A stretch of DNA of 64,000 bases, taken from Anarhynchus alexandrinus. Lineage: Eukaryota > Chordata > Aves > Charadriiformes > Charadriidae. Location of the stretch: positions 679,087 through 743,086 of the forward strand of contig VUYV01000328.1 in the NCBI GenBank assembly GCA_008711295.1, written 5' to 3'. Made by a program: the position numbers and the translations under genes. Below the pieces are notes generated by a model. The model saw nothing but the letters and a program-made list of their open reading frames with translations. It was not told where the DNA came from and made no database searches. Below are positions 1 to 13,365 of the stretch, piece by piece. Position 1 is the stretch's first letter; every line of letters begins with the position of its first letter.

Positions 1-2569
1 AATTCTATTAAAATGATGCTGAAATATCTTTGTAAATCGTGTTCTTAGCAAAATAGATGCTGCAAAATTAATTTAGTAAAATTACCTAAATTTAAGCCCA
101 GAGATGATATAGGAAAAGGAAAAAAAAAAAAAGCTAAGGAACAGTTAATACAATATTCAATATTGATATTCGCGTTTGAGTATCCCAAGGCTGCCCAGGA
201 TACCTGGAGTCTTCAGCACTCGCTGAGATTAAAAGGAATCGCCCTCCGAGCAGCTTTGAAAATCCTGGGCAGAGCTGACTGCTGACAAACCAGGAGGGAG
301 CATGCATTGTCCTGACTCCCGTGTGCACAGAAGGCATCCAGCCCTGCCTTAAAAGAAGCTCGGTCCTGTAGTTATAGGTTTGACCCTGCAACAGGAAAAA
401 AAACCCAACCCTTACTGCCACGTTTTTGTTTGACTCAGCAGAGCCTTGAGCACGCTACTAGCTTAGTACTCGTTATCCCGCTCGCCTGAATAGGGCTATT
501 CACATCCTACACTCATTACACGCTCCCGCCCTGACTCCAGTAGCCCTTATTTACAGAGACCAGATGGCTCCGGCGAGTTTCGATTGTGAGATAGGGCCCC
601 CTTCCTGGTGTATAATGAGTATGGAGTTTTTAGTTTTACCTTGTTTATAAACAGACCGCAGTTGTGTGTGTAGTGGCGCAGCCAAGGGTCAATACCAGGA
701 TTTTGCCTTCAGCAGCGGCTGAGCTGTAAGGGGAGGCTCTAACAAGTGTTGCCAAACACGGATTTCTCAGACGGGTTGCTGATGGACGCGGGGAGGAGCT
801 GGGTGGGTTCTGTTTGCGTGATTACTCGTTTGCTTTCGGAGTGCATGTTTGCAGCCGTGCGGAATCTTGCATTAATTCAAGCCCTACAGCTACATCACCA
901 GGGCGAGCACGGTGAGCAGCGTGAGGCTGTCGTCTCTTTGGGGCATGGACATTTTGTTCTGTGTTTGTTCGGCACTTAACACAGTCTGTGACTCCAGCTT
1001 GGGGGTTTCTATGAAATGCAAAGAATAGTCATTCAGTGGTACGGTCTGTGGCTCCGCGTGTGAATGCGTGGACATGTGGAGAACCAGCAAAGCCTCGTGT
1101 GTCCCACTCAGCATCACACTTCAGGATAGAGGGCAGAATTTTGCCTTTTGTTTTATTGTAATTTGGAGATCGACTCAGAAATTTTTGTAAAACAAACCTA
1201 CAGTAACTTACGTGGTATCAGGAACCATCATATTCCTCACTTCAGGAAAATACAAATGCACCTGCAGAAACTTCAGCACTTAACTCCCACAGGAATCAAA
1301 TACATCCCTAAAGTTAAACACTGGGCTGAACTGAGGATTAAAGGATGTTTCCATAATGTTGTGCAAAGATCTTCTTTTTATCCTGTGTTACTTAAGGCCG
1401 TACAGTCTTCCCAAGTCATGTTCAGAAACAGAACACCCCCTGTGATTTTCCAAAGCGTTTAGCGTTTTCAGGTGCCCAGCATGACTTATTTCAATTAATC
1501 CTGATTTCCAGGGACTGTTAAGCATCTGCCTCTCTCGTAATTGGTCCCCTTCCCAAGTGTCTCAAACACAAATACAAGGTATCCAAAATTGCTAACTTCC
1601 TTTGAAAATTTAGGGCCGTGATGAACAGTCCACCTACAAGATTCCAGCCCAGATGAAAATTGCATGGATTCGAGCCCCCCGAATCAGAAGCAATAGTCGG
1701 TGCCTGCTGCCGTACGATGACAATACACCCTGCTATTAGAGTCGAAAGGAGAGTTTCTTTTAAGAAGAAGGAGAAAATTGCACAATTCACAGGGAGAACA
1801 ATTGCAAACCTTTTCAGTTAAACTCGCAAAATTATTAATGTTGTGGTCTGTAATTCTGTCGAATCAAATGTTCCATCGGTCTGTGTTGCCAGATGAATGT
1901 GCACGGAGAAATCAATGACACAAAGCCACAGAAAACTTTTCTTAGGATCCCCCACTGGGTTAAGGTGCCACCATCTGGAAGGCAGAGGCTCCAGCCGAGG
2001 GCCCGGTGCTGCAGGGTCAGACCCTGCACCGACTGGAGCAGGAGCAATGGGAATTTCTCCTGAGCCAGGAGAGCACAGCGCCGTTCAGCCAAGTTTTCCA
2101 TTCGGAAAGCGCCGTCAGAGCCCTGAATGTTTAACGAGCTTATCGGTTGCCCACGTAGGTTGCTTAGATTTGCTCAGAAATAATCCATATTCTGAAAGCG
2201 TAGGGGACAGAGGGGAGGTCACCCCGATCCCATCGCCAGGTGCAACCTCGGCTCTCCAGATCGCGACACGATAAGGGAGCGGGAGCAGCAGCGAGCTCTG
2301 AACGTTGCCCGTCTCTTGCGACAGTCCCCGTCCCCGGCTGGTGACAGGAGTAGGGACACACCGAAGGAGAGGACAAGACTCCATCCCACTCTGGCGTGGC
2401 TGTGCCGGCGACGTGGCGGAGGCGAGCTGTGAAAACACGGCTGTAGCTCTGATTTTGCCAGCGTGTCTGCGGTGGTGTGGTACTGCCCGAGGCACAGGGA
2501 TAGCTCAGAACCAAACCAACAAAAGAGAACAGTTTGGCTGGTTTTTTGCAGTCCTAGTCTTAAATTTAA

Positions 2570-2695
2570 ACCTATTCCCAAGTCTTGAACCTCAGCTCCT
2601 TCTTCTGTAAGAATGGACATTGTGATACCCATTTCACAGGGGTACCAGAAGGACGAATTAAGTGATATTTGTAAAGCTCTAGAGATCCAAGAGCA
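2570..2695 (+). repeat. MIR-like SINE fragment
   Basis: The stretch follows the central and 3' part of the MIR consensus in sense orientation: a CCTCAG...CTTCTGTAA block, then GATACCCATTTCACAG, then AATTAAGTGATATTTGTAAAGCTCT. These are the conserved core and the tail region of the old CORE-SINE. Divergence is high, as expected for an element shared across amniotes. Confidence 0.6.
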
Positions 2696-5600
2696 AATGG
2701 AACCGGAGATAAGGAAAAGGTTATTATCTTGTCATGTTTGGGCTGGGAGGAAGATTATCCATCTATCTTGCCAGACCTATTTATCGTCTTATTTTCTCCC
2801 AGCTTATCTTTTATCATCTTCCTAATCCGCTCCATCTAATTCAGCCAACATTTTATTTTAGCACCGTTCTCACCACACGCTGATGAAGGTGCGTTTGGCA
2901 ACAGAGGTGTGCGCAGCCTTTACGTAACCTGGCAAAGTGCGACGCAGGTAGGTAGAACAATAGATGCCAACTGATAAGTTCACAATTTAAAAAAATAAAT
3001 TAGCTGACTTATTTTTTCTAGAAGACAGGCTTTTTATTCTCCTGCTGGCCTACCAATGAGGGAATGGTTTGAAAGAACTCCCTTTTCCTGAATTTTGACA
3101 GAATGGACTCCATTCTGTGCAAAATACACTGATCTAAATAATGCATATATGTTTTACTCCCTGTGACACGCGTTTGACACACACACACACAAAATAGGTA
3201 TTTAAGTGGATGTAACATATGAAATAGGTTTCTGTGATGGGAAGTACTGGGATGCGTTATTTTAATCATGCAGGATTCTAAAATAAATTCGAGGTAGACT
3301 GTGTTTTTCAAGTATTGCTTACGATTTGGCTGTACTGACTCAGAGAAAACAATGAAGTTCAAGGGCTTCCAGTCCCTTACAGGATTCAACAACCAAATCG
3401 CAGCACGCTGGAGGCTTTTCTGAATACCTAAGCCCCTTGCATTTTTCCTTTTCATCTATAATCAAGCGGCACTTTCCCCCCCTTGTTGCTAGTGAATGCA
3501 TTAGGGTCTAAACTTTATAATCTCCAGAGCTGTTTCCTGGAATAGATGCAAGCGGAGCACTTGGTTAGGGACAGCCAGGAGGCTGGGAGAGATGATTACC
3601 TTCAGGCAGTCTCCGTGGAACGTCCCAGGGTTCCTACAGGCACAGCCTAATGCGGGACTTAGGATGCTGAACAGACTTCCATTACGGGGGCTGGCTCTGT
3701 TGATGCACATCCACACGTAGAGAGCTCCTTGTTAAAATGCACACCAGTGGCTCCAAAATACAGCAGCTCAGTTGGGGTTCATTAACGGCAAAATCATTCC
3801 AAGGGACATTGTTTCAGAAAGGAAAGAATTTCATTTCTGTCAGGACTGGGTTTTAGTTGCATATAGCCTGGAGATTTTGCTAAGGATTGTGTTGAAAGTC
3901 TACTTAGACGGAGACTGGAGCCTGGTCGTGCAGCCGCGCTGAAGGCTTTGGTAGGGTTAACTTGCGATGTGCACGCAGCATCTGCTGCAGCGGGACCCCA
4001 GCTAACATGGGGGGCATGTTAAAATCAATTTGTATTAAAGAGGTGGCTTTAAAGCGCCTGTGTACTACAGGAATGAGTAGCTGACGTGAGAATTGCTCAG
4101 CTATGTGTCATAGACTCCGCACGGCTAATGGAGGATCTCTGCCCATGACAGTAATGGGAGAGCAAGTGTGCTTTGTTCTGCTCTCAATATTCCCTTTCAG
4201 CGGGCACACCGGCAATTGCCCCAGACCTGTACAGCTTTTGAGACAGTGAAGGGCTGCTGTGATGAGGAAATCGCAGTCCATTTTAATCAGCAGGTATTAA
4301 ATAAACAAAAGAATTATCACTAATAGATACAAATGGGTTGCCGCACAGCTTGAGTGTCAACGCGCTCTTACTTGTTTACCAGGGACCATGCACTGGAACA
4401 CACAAGACATCTAATGGTTTAGTAATACACTGCAAGTAAACATCTAATTACCAGGTCTAAGAGGGGAAGGAATAAAAAGCAGCGAGGATGAAGCTGTCCG
4501 TCATCATAGCTTTGATTTCTTGTATGGAGTCTTGCATGAAACATGCTGGTAGCTCTCATCTCCCATGTATGCCACTGCTTCTCAGGAATAAGTCTGGTGC
4601 CTGTTCATTCAAAGCTCAGCTCTATTTTTAAAATCTACTCTCTCTGAAAGGGCTGTCTTTAAAAAAACCAAAAAATTGTACAGCAAAAGGGACAAAATTG
4701 CTCCTCGACAAAGGGGCCTATCAACAGCCTGTCAATAATGTGCCAAAGGCCAGAACCTGCCTTTCAAAGAGGCTCCGCAGCCTCGATGTGTACTTTGAGA
4801 GCAATTAAGGGACGTGAGCAACATGATGATTATCTCATGGGTGACATTTTCATTGGCTCTTTGGGAAAAGAGAGCGATGGGTTTGAGATGGCTGTGATCA
4901 ATGTTCCTCCCAGGCCCACATAAATGGCAGGAGAACATGTGGTAGATGGGCCTGGAAGGCAAAATGCACACGGAAAAGAAGGGGTGGGGGGGAAGAGATG
5001 ATGGAGACAGAAGGATTTTAAAATCCTAGAAGCTGAAAGAAAAAAGTGAGTAGTAGAAGGATGCAACCTGAGAAATGAGACTGGGAACAGGCGTCAAGAG
5101 GGCCGGCAGATGTCCAGCGGCTGGGAGGGCAGCAGTAGGAGGGGAAGGGACTGCGGGATTCCTGGTGAAGTACAGGAAGAAGAGGGGAACGGATCCCCCT
5201 GAGCGAGGAGAACGTGGCATAGACGTGTTGCGCTTGCACAGGGAGAAGTCTCTTGTAGACACATCACCGTGCCTATTCCTTTTCCCAGCATGGACCCCGT
5301 ACCAGCGGGCAGCACTGTCCCAGAGCGAGTCCGTGGTGTCGCACCTCGTTACTTTATCAGGGGACAGTTGCACTCCGAGCCTAAGGAAGGAGGAACAGAA
5401 CATTCCCAGACAGAGACTAAAGTGATGTCTTGGGACAGAAGAGCAATTATGATTACTCTGCTTTTTTACCAGCACATTCCCATCAGTGTTGTCCATCTGT
5501 CCTTCCTTCATCTCTTCTGTCTTTGCGCTGCAGGTACCAACAAAAGCCCAGAGCTGAAAGCAGACCGGAGCGCGCAGAGGCAGACTCTCTTGGATGGGAA

Positions 5601-8600
5601 AGGAATGCCATTCGGGTATGGAGACGCGACTACACGTAAGAACCTCAGCCCAAGTGTCTGAGTCTCATTGCGTGGTTACTAATGCCCGAGGGATAAGAGG
5701 AGCCTGGATACTAACCCAGAAATACAAGCTGGCTCAGTGGCACGAATGCAGAAGAGCTCAGCACAGAGCGTCCCGCAGGGGCAGCAAAGGCAGAGCACGG
5801 CACCGTATCGTCCTCTGGCACGGACACCGCTGCGTGCACGGGGACCAGGGCAGGAGCCAGTGCCAAACAGAAGCTCAGATGTTGCGTACGCCCCGGCTGT
5901 TTCGGAGCTAGGCAAAACGTTTCGTGGAAAACACGTATGCAAAAATGCAGATTTGGTTACACTATTTCCCCAGTTTGCTGAATTGCTTGTTTAGGAAAAC
6001 AAACTTAATTTTGGCAGAAGAAAATGTTGCTTAATTTGCTATAAAGCAATCTCCTTCCTGCTTTTCATTTTATGCAAAAATTAAAAATGTTAATGTTGAG
6101 GAAAAGCAAAATTGGTTTTTAAATATTTGGAAATCTTCCCTGTCCCAAAAGATCCTGTTAGATTTCCAGCTCCTGTCTATTCCAGAGGTTCATGTATCGG
6201 CACATATAAGCATGTGTACACATTTCCCTGTGCATCTCCATTTATACACAAGTGCGCGCGCACACGCTGTGCAAACAATTTCGGGCAGATCCGACAGACG
6301 TAAGCCTCTGCTCTGCATTCTCCAGGATCCTCTTTTGAAGAGGATCTTAACAATAAAAATAATGTTATGTTACTAGTTAAACATTGGGAATAACTCTCCA
6401 TCATAGGCAAACTACGCTGAAGACAGAAATCAACTGACACGTTCACTCTGGAGGAATCCCCGGGGTACCAGCAGAATGCATTAACAGCGCATTTCTCCAG
6501 TGAGCTGTGATGGGAAGAGCACGGAGCAAAAAAGAAGGTAAAGTGGTTAAAAACAACTTGTATTTTTAGACCCTGGTCTCCCACAGAAATCTTCGGAGAT
6601 GCTGAGCTCTCCGCTTCTGAAAATTGGGCCTCTTATTTGCAAGCAGAAATAATGTTTTAGAAGTCCAGCTGAGACTCCTGTTCTGTTGTTGTTGTTTTTT
6701 TTAAACTGTCCATAATATTTTCCTCTAGACCAATTTGCTGTCCTGATAATTAATCTAGATAATGGCTGGGCTTTTTTTTTCTTTCCCCTTCATCAGCAGT
6801 TTTGTTTTTTGTGAACACAAGCAGAGAGAACATGAAGAAACAATCTCTCGAAGGATACGGACTGACAGCAATATTGCCATCTGACTAAAAAGAACTCAGA
6901 CATACGCATAATCCTCAGGAAAATTCATCTCCACCCTCCCAACAGACCCTGGTGAGAGCCCTTGAAGTGGTAATTAAAGTCTATTGAGTGGCAACTGCAC
7001 CTGTTTAGAGAGGAGAGTGCGGGTAAGAGGTGCACAAAGGGAGATGAGCAGCGCGGAGAGGCGGCGTGTGAGAGGAGCTGCTGGAGGTGGGGAAGGAGGG
7101 AAGGGGAAAGAAGGGAAAAAAAAAAAGTGTTTGTTGGAGAAGTCAATCCCATAAGACGTGCGCTTCCCGTTCTTCCCTTTGTTTGCTTTCCGCACCCCTC
7201 CGCACACGCCGCCGGCTGCTGCCCCGCTCTCACACCCACTGATGGAAACTCCGGGGGGTTTTCCCCAGCCAGACTGAGCCCTGGACCAGCTGCTCTTCTG
7301 GTGTAAATCAACATAGTTTCACTAAAGTCCTTGTGGACTTACAATCAGCTAGTGCTCATTTGCGCCAGCTGAAGATCTGTCCCAGTGATGCTCATTAACA
7401 GTCACTGGGCTCCTCAGACCGGCAGCCGGGACATGCCAGTTCTTGTCTTTTTTTTCCCTAGAAGAGAGCACATCCCTTTGTGTCGGCTCTGTCACCCCAG
7501 TGCAAATCCTACAGCATCTGGGAGGGCTAAATCAGAGATGTTTCTAGATTTCGGCAGGCATGTCGGAGAGCAGAGTCTAAGCAGAAACTGGGGGAAATGG
7601 GAGAAACTAGCAGGGTGCAATGGCGTGTTACCAGTAAGGCTGCTGGGTTTGCATACGCGCGTGGCCCCCAAATGTTCTCAACCAGTGTCACCTCAAATGT
7701 TCCCGGGGTCTGTAGGTGAAGCCATGCAAAATGGACTTACTTATAAATAACATTGGTAGCTGTGGATATTTCCACGCCCTTGCAGACCACCACTCACCCA
7801 AGGACCACAACCGGGGAACCACTGGTGTGTCCAGTGAACTGACGCTTTGTAGACAGACTTGAGGGCCAAATTTAGTGGTACCACGGGAATCGGGCACTTG
7901 CGCTAGCTTCAACAGACCGGTGCTGGCTTGTGCCACTAGACTGGCACGCGTTGGTTTGCTAACGGCACAAACCAGCAGATTAAGCGGTAATACAATGTGG
8001 AAAGAAGGACGCACAAAGTGGTAGAGGGAAATCCTCCAGTGTTTGAGGAGGAGAGTAAGAGAAAGAGGACATTCTTTGGTATAGAAATACGGACTGCCCC
8101 AGCAATCAGGGAGCCAGAGACCAGTGCTACATGGCGATCCAGACGCAGGGTCTGGGGAAATTGTCATCCTGAGACCTGCGGATTGATAGCAGAAATCCTG
8201 CCTCCTTCTGCCGTAATCTCAACTTTGTCTCTGACGCCAGTAAAGGGGGTTTCCTGCTGTTTGCCCTACTGGGCATTTCAGATGAGGCTATAAAAACTTA
8301 ACACGTCACCTTTGCATAATTAGTCAGAGACCTTGACAACAGCTGGTTTTGGTAGAAGTAAATAATCACCCCTTACGCTCTCCATATGCACCCACACTAC
8401 TGAAGCCTACTCATTTGACTCCCTTTACCCAACCTCAAAACGCCTTGCCTTCTGGGGTACCACGCGTTCGCAGAGGCGCTATAGCAATATGAACTATCCC
8501 CGGTCACTGCAATTCTGTACGTGCCCCAGCAATCAACTGGACTAAACTAGGATTCCCGGGGTGAGAATAGAAAGAGGGAAGAGGTTCATCCTGAGAGCAC

Positions 8601-11600
8601 CCCGAGGCTGAGCTGAGCAAGTGATTCAGGCAGAATAATTTGACTGGTCTTTGCAAATTTTTCTCTCTCACTGGACTTGATGGCAGCTCGTCCCCCGTGA
8701 ATCCCTGACCTTCACACTCTGCAGGCTGCCTGGGATGGCTGACATAAACCACAGGAGTTTTTTTCCTGTTCCCTGATTGTCAGAGTGCACAACAATTCTG
8801 GAGTAAGTGTTGTTGCGTCTGCTTTCTACAAATACTATTAGCGATGCCTCTGTAGCGTGCTCTCCTGATAGCCGTGCCAGGAAATGCCTCCTTGTGAATG
8901 AAGATAGAAAGGAGTGCGTGTTCAGCGAAAGCCAATTCCTTTGGCTGTTACGGGTGGGATTTGCAATTAGTTGGGTATCTGATCCACCCATTTGGCTACA
9001 GTTAACGGAGACAGACAGATCTCTCTGGACAACAAGTCAACCTACCAGTCAAGTCCCGGCTTAGGGTGAGATTAATTTTTGCCCTGACTGCAAAGGGAGC
9101 CTGCGTGACTCACTTAACACGAAAAGCCTAACTGTTAATAGGCTAAAGTGACATGATAAGAATCATACCTAAACCACCTTGCTTGCCTCCTAAATCCTAG
9201 TCTTGTGCATTAACAAAACCATTGGGTAGATGGATACCATGTGATGTATTGCCTCATTTCTATCTTTTTGCTCCCAAACACTCCTCTCATTTTTTCCTTT
9301 CAGCCCTCCCGTTCCTCTGCCTTTTTCTCTTTCCACCTTCTCTCTGATTGCTGAGCAGCTTTTTGACTTTTCCATCAATAAGTCTAAAGAGCATTTGAAC
9401 CACTCTGTTCCCCCCTTCTCTCCTCCCTCCAGTTCCAAGTCAGGCAAGCTCATCGATCAGCGGAGCTCAGGAAATATCTGGTGTTTTGTTGTCAGGATGA
9501 TAATAACATTGCAGTTGTGAATGGGCTGCTGCAGGCCTGATCATGGACACCTGCAGGGTTTGTTTAATTGCATTTAATGACAAATCCTATACAGAGGAGC
9601 ATTGCCAGAGAGATTTATTATCCGCCAAAGAGGCAAAGCACAACAGCTCAAAATATAATTTGCACTGAGCATTTTTCCCCCTGCCTCCCTTTAAACCATT
9701 GTAATAAATAACAAATCGGGTAAAGTGGGCAACACCAGCCTGAGAAGGAGGTGGGGGGCAGAGGACAGAGATTGAAACCAAAGGAAATAACAGCAATAAG
9801 GCCACACTGTTCTTTCTACCATCCCTGTGGTCTGCTATATAGGAAATACTGTTTGTTTAATTTACAGCCTGGAAGTGCAGCTGGGGATCTCTCCGTGATG
9901 AGACGGCCTCTTCTAAGATAGCCGGGGGCTGAGCTCTTGAGTCCCCACTCTTTCTAACCAGGCTTTTTCCCCCCACGTTCTGTAGCTAAGTTTAGATCCT
10001 AGCTATATAAACAATTACGAAGGAACAGGAGCGGCCTCTCAGCGCCGGGGGGTTCATCCGCCACCCTTACGAGGAGCCATAAGCTTCCACGTTGTTGAAA
10101 TCTCCGGGACAAACTAGAAGTGGCACATCCCATCCTGAAAAATATCACACGGAGAAATATGGCCCTACGGAGACAGATCACGCTATCTGAAGTCTAGACA
10201 AAAGTCTCGCACACCTCTGAGCCTGGAATTTATGTTTTCTACTAAACACCTCGCTCCAAAAAGGGAATGCATGTGTATAAAACCAGCAGAGGACCTCGTC
10301 CCTTGCTCAGGCTGAGCAGTTACTTCTTCTGTCTTGATTATTACGTGATTGTCTAGCAATAATTTGTGGCAAATCCTTCCCTGGACCTGGTGTATCGCTC
10401 TGCTGGGCACTGTCGTTCCAGAACCAGGACTGTAACGTGTTCTTGTCACCTGAAACGACAGTCCAGGTCAGCCCTTCCTAAACTACCTTCTCTCTCTCAA
10501 GTTCATCCATCTCCACAATTCATTCCCTCTTCCAATTATCCCTGGCGGAATACTGAATTGTCCTGGGCAGGTTATTGCTAAAAATTGCCTCCCCCTCCCC
10601 AAGCGTTTTGATTTGAGATGAGCAAACAAATTGGACCAGGCCGGTGTCAGAGTGACGCTGTACTCAGTGCGGACGAGGGCTGCTGCTCGCTGCTGTTACA
10701 CTTTGTATTCAGATCGAATTTTGCACTCTGAACAGCGCACCCTGGGAAGTTTGGGGATGACGGCAATCTTGTATGAGAAAATATCACCCCTCTGCAGTGT
10801 TTGGTCTCTATTTTAACGTAGGGAGCAATCAGCAGTTGGCGATGTCATTACACAAACACGGTGTAGGGTAACACCTGGGCTGCAGTTTTATCTGATCTCC
10901 TGGACAATGGCGGTATCACTAATACCCCCTGTTAAATAAGACCACCTGGACATCTCCCGGTATCAGCTCTAGCGATCGCAAACACGCTGGCTACCTAGGC
11001 CCGCACAACGGACTGTTATCTCCTGAGCAGCACAAATCCCCAGATTGAAACAACCCATCTGGAGTTTGATTAAAGTGTTCACAGAAAGCACATATGTTAA
11101 AAAAAAAAAAAGGAAAGAGGGAGGGAGGGAGGGACTGGAGGGACCGGACTGCTGTCTGCGAGCTGGCGTGGGGCACAACCTCTGACAGCAGCCGCAAGCC
11201 CTCGCCTTCTGCTGAACACCCTTTCTCCTGCTATGAAAGGAGCCTTTCACCACAGCAGCTCGCAGAGCCGAGGCCGTTGAAGGATACTTTTGTTTCTTAC
11301 CCTTTTTTTTGGCTTGTTTTTTTTTTTTACAGCTGCTTACAAGAGTACATTTAGCAGGCTCGGTTTGAAGACGGGAAGGACGCCGTCCCTCCTCTGATTT
11401 CAGCGGCCGAGGTAAGTGAGCCTCGCTCGGACAACGGCGGTTGGAAGGAATAAAGTAAGGTCCTTTCCGTGGATTCAAGCCAGCATTGTCCTTCACACCT
11501 CACCCATGCCATATGCGAGGTAGTAACAGGAAAAAAAAAAGCCGGGCAGTGGAAGTAAAGCTAAACCTGGGGTGAAATAAAGATTGCTCGTCAACAAATT

Positions 11601-12534
11601 CAGAGGAAAGGAAACAGCAAAAAGGTTTTGTTTTTCTTGCTTAAATCAGTCTCTCAGTAGGGTTCCAGGAAGCTCAGCACTATCATTATCTTTTTCTGTG
11701 CTAACTGATTCCTTTTCTCCAGCATTCCCGAGTATATACTGCATTTGCTTATTTTAGTCCTACCAAAATACAATGGAGAGATAGACAGGTTGTCAGAGCA
11801 CTCAGGAGAAGTTTATCATAGGGTAAGGAAAAAGGAAACCCTGCTGAGCCCTGATATCCCTGAAAAAGACATTATCCAGATTTTTATAGGTGTATATAGT
11901 CTCCCGAGAGAAAATGGCGCAGAAACTCACAGGTACAGTCACAAAATTGGACAGACGATTACGGTGAGATTTGACACGGTCTGACAAAGAACAGTGTTTT
12001 TTTGCATTGCAAAGGGCAGCATCCACCCCTGAAACGAGAAAAAAAAAAGAATGAGAACGACTGAGGAAGGATAACAGAAGACGACCTGCAGGAGGACGTC
12101 CCTAAGGAGGAAGCGCTGCCCTCGGTGGTCTGGCTCTGTGTGGAAGACTAGTGATTTTGTTGTTCTGATTTATAAAGGTGACAACAAATCATAGCCTGCC
12201 ATACAGCGCAGACCTGCTCCCTCGCTGGCGGGAGACCGGCTGGGCCACGGAGCAGCGGTCCAGCTGCCCACGGAGAGCCCTCTCTGCGACGCAGCCGCTC
12301 CGCACCTGCAAGCTAAGTATGTATTTACGTGCTTTGGTATGCTGGAGGTGGCACCGTGGCTTATTCTGCTCCTCGGTTCCCATCCCCTTGAAGTTAACCA
12401 AATTTGGGCTCCGAGCGAAGCAACAGGAGAAGTGTCCGTGAAGAACCGCGCTGTGGGGCTCACCCCACAGCCCTGCGCAGCCCCCGCAGAGCACGGCACT
12501 CACCCGCGTCAGCGTCCAAGTGATTTCACATAGA

Positions 12535-12670
12535 AATCAACTCTCATTATCTTCATATTGTGGATTGGGAAAAGGTAAGTGTCTCGCTCAAAGACACCCC
12601 ACCCCCCCCAAATCCATGGCAGAGTCAGGGCTCAAACCCAGCTGCTGCGAGCACGGAGGTGTGCCGGGCG
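12535..12670 (-). repeat. MIR-like SINE fragment
   Basis: In antisense orientation the block contains a run like ATTATC...GGATTGGGAAAAGG, then GCTCAAAGACACC, then GGCAGAGTCAGGGCTCAAACC. This matches the reverse of the MIR segment that normally reads GGTTCGAATCCTGGCTCTGCC. The match was made by eye. Confidence 0.55.
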
Positions 12671-13234
12671 CTCCGAGACCCTGCTCATACCTCGATGCCC
12701 GGGGGGGATTGTTTTGAAAGTCTAGCCCTTTGCTTCCAACAGGGTTTTAAAAAATGAAAAGCGCAAATTTTCAATACCACCCAGAGCCTCTATTCTCAAA
12801 GGTATTTAGGTGTGAAAATGAAACTCCCGAATCCTGCCGAGGCCAGTGGTAAAAGTACTGAAATTTCCTTAATAATTTGGGTTGTTGGTGCTCTAAAGCA
12901 TTTTCTTTGTCTGTTTCTTTTTTAACCTAAACGGGATATGCTCCGCACTGCACACTTGTCATTGTTATTATGGCATATGTGATTTAGCAACTTAAGTCCT
13001 TTTGGCTTTGCCTTCAACTGGGTCCCTGAGGTGGAACACAGAACCCTACTTGGGCAGTTATCTGTAGTGCCGGTGCAGCAGAGCACCAGAGCGTATTGCA
13101 GCAGATGTCCACGAGGCGAGGACAGTCCACTGACCTCCAAATCTCTGTGCTTTGTAGTTTACAAACATACTTTACAGTCCTTGAAGCCAATCAATAGCAT
13201 CCAGGTTCTTAGTGGGTCCTAATACTTCTTTGTT

Positions 13235-13365
13235 TGCGGCTGGTATTGAACAGCAATCGGGACTCCCAGGTTCTATTTCTGACACGTCTATTGACCGGTT
13301 GCAACTCCTTACGCCAATCTTGGCCTCCCTCGTGCCTCTGTAAAGGGAAGGAGCGATTCTTGCCT
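13235..13365 (+). repeat. MIR-like SINE fragment
   Basis: Sense-orientation resemblance to the 5' half of MIR: GGGACTCCCAGGTTCTATTTCTG is followed by a poorly conserved middle and then CTTGGCCTCCCTCGTGCCTCTGTAAAG, the usual 'cctcagtttcc...ctgtaaa' region. This is weaker than the copy at 2570-2695. Confidence 0.45.

Noticed and set aside
10969..11496. 175-codon - strand frame with a Lys-rich run
   Set aside because: The Lys run comes from an A-rich tract; no domain, no splice partners, overlapping frames on both strands.
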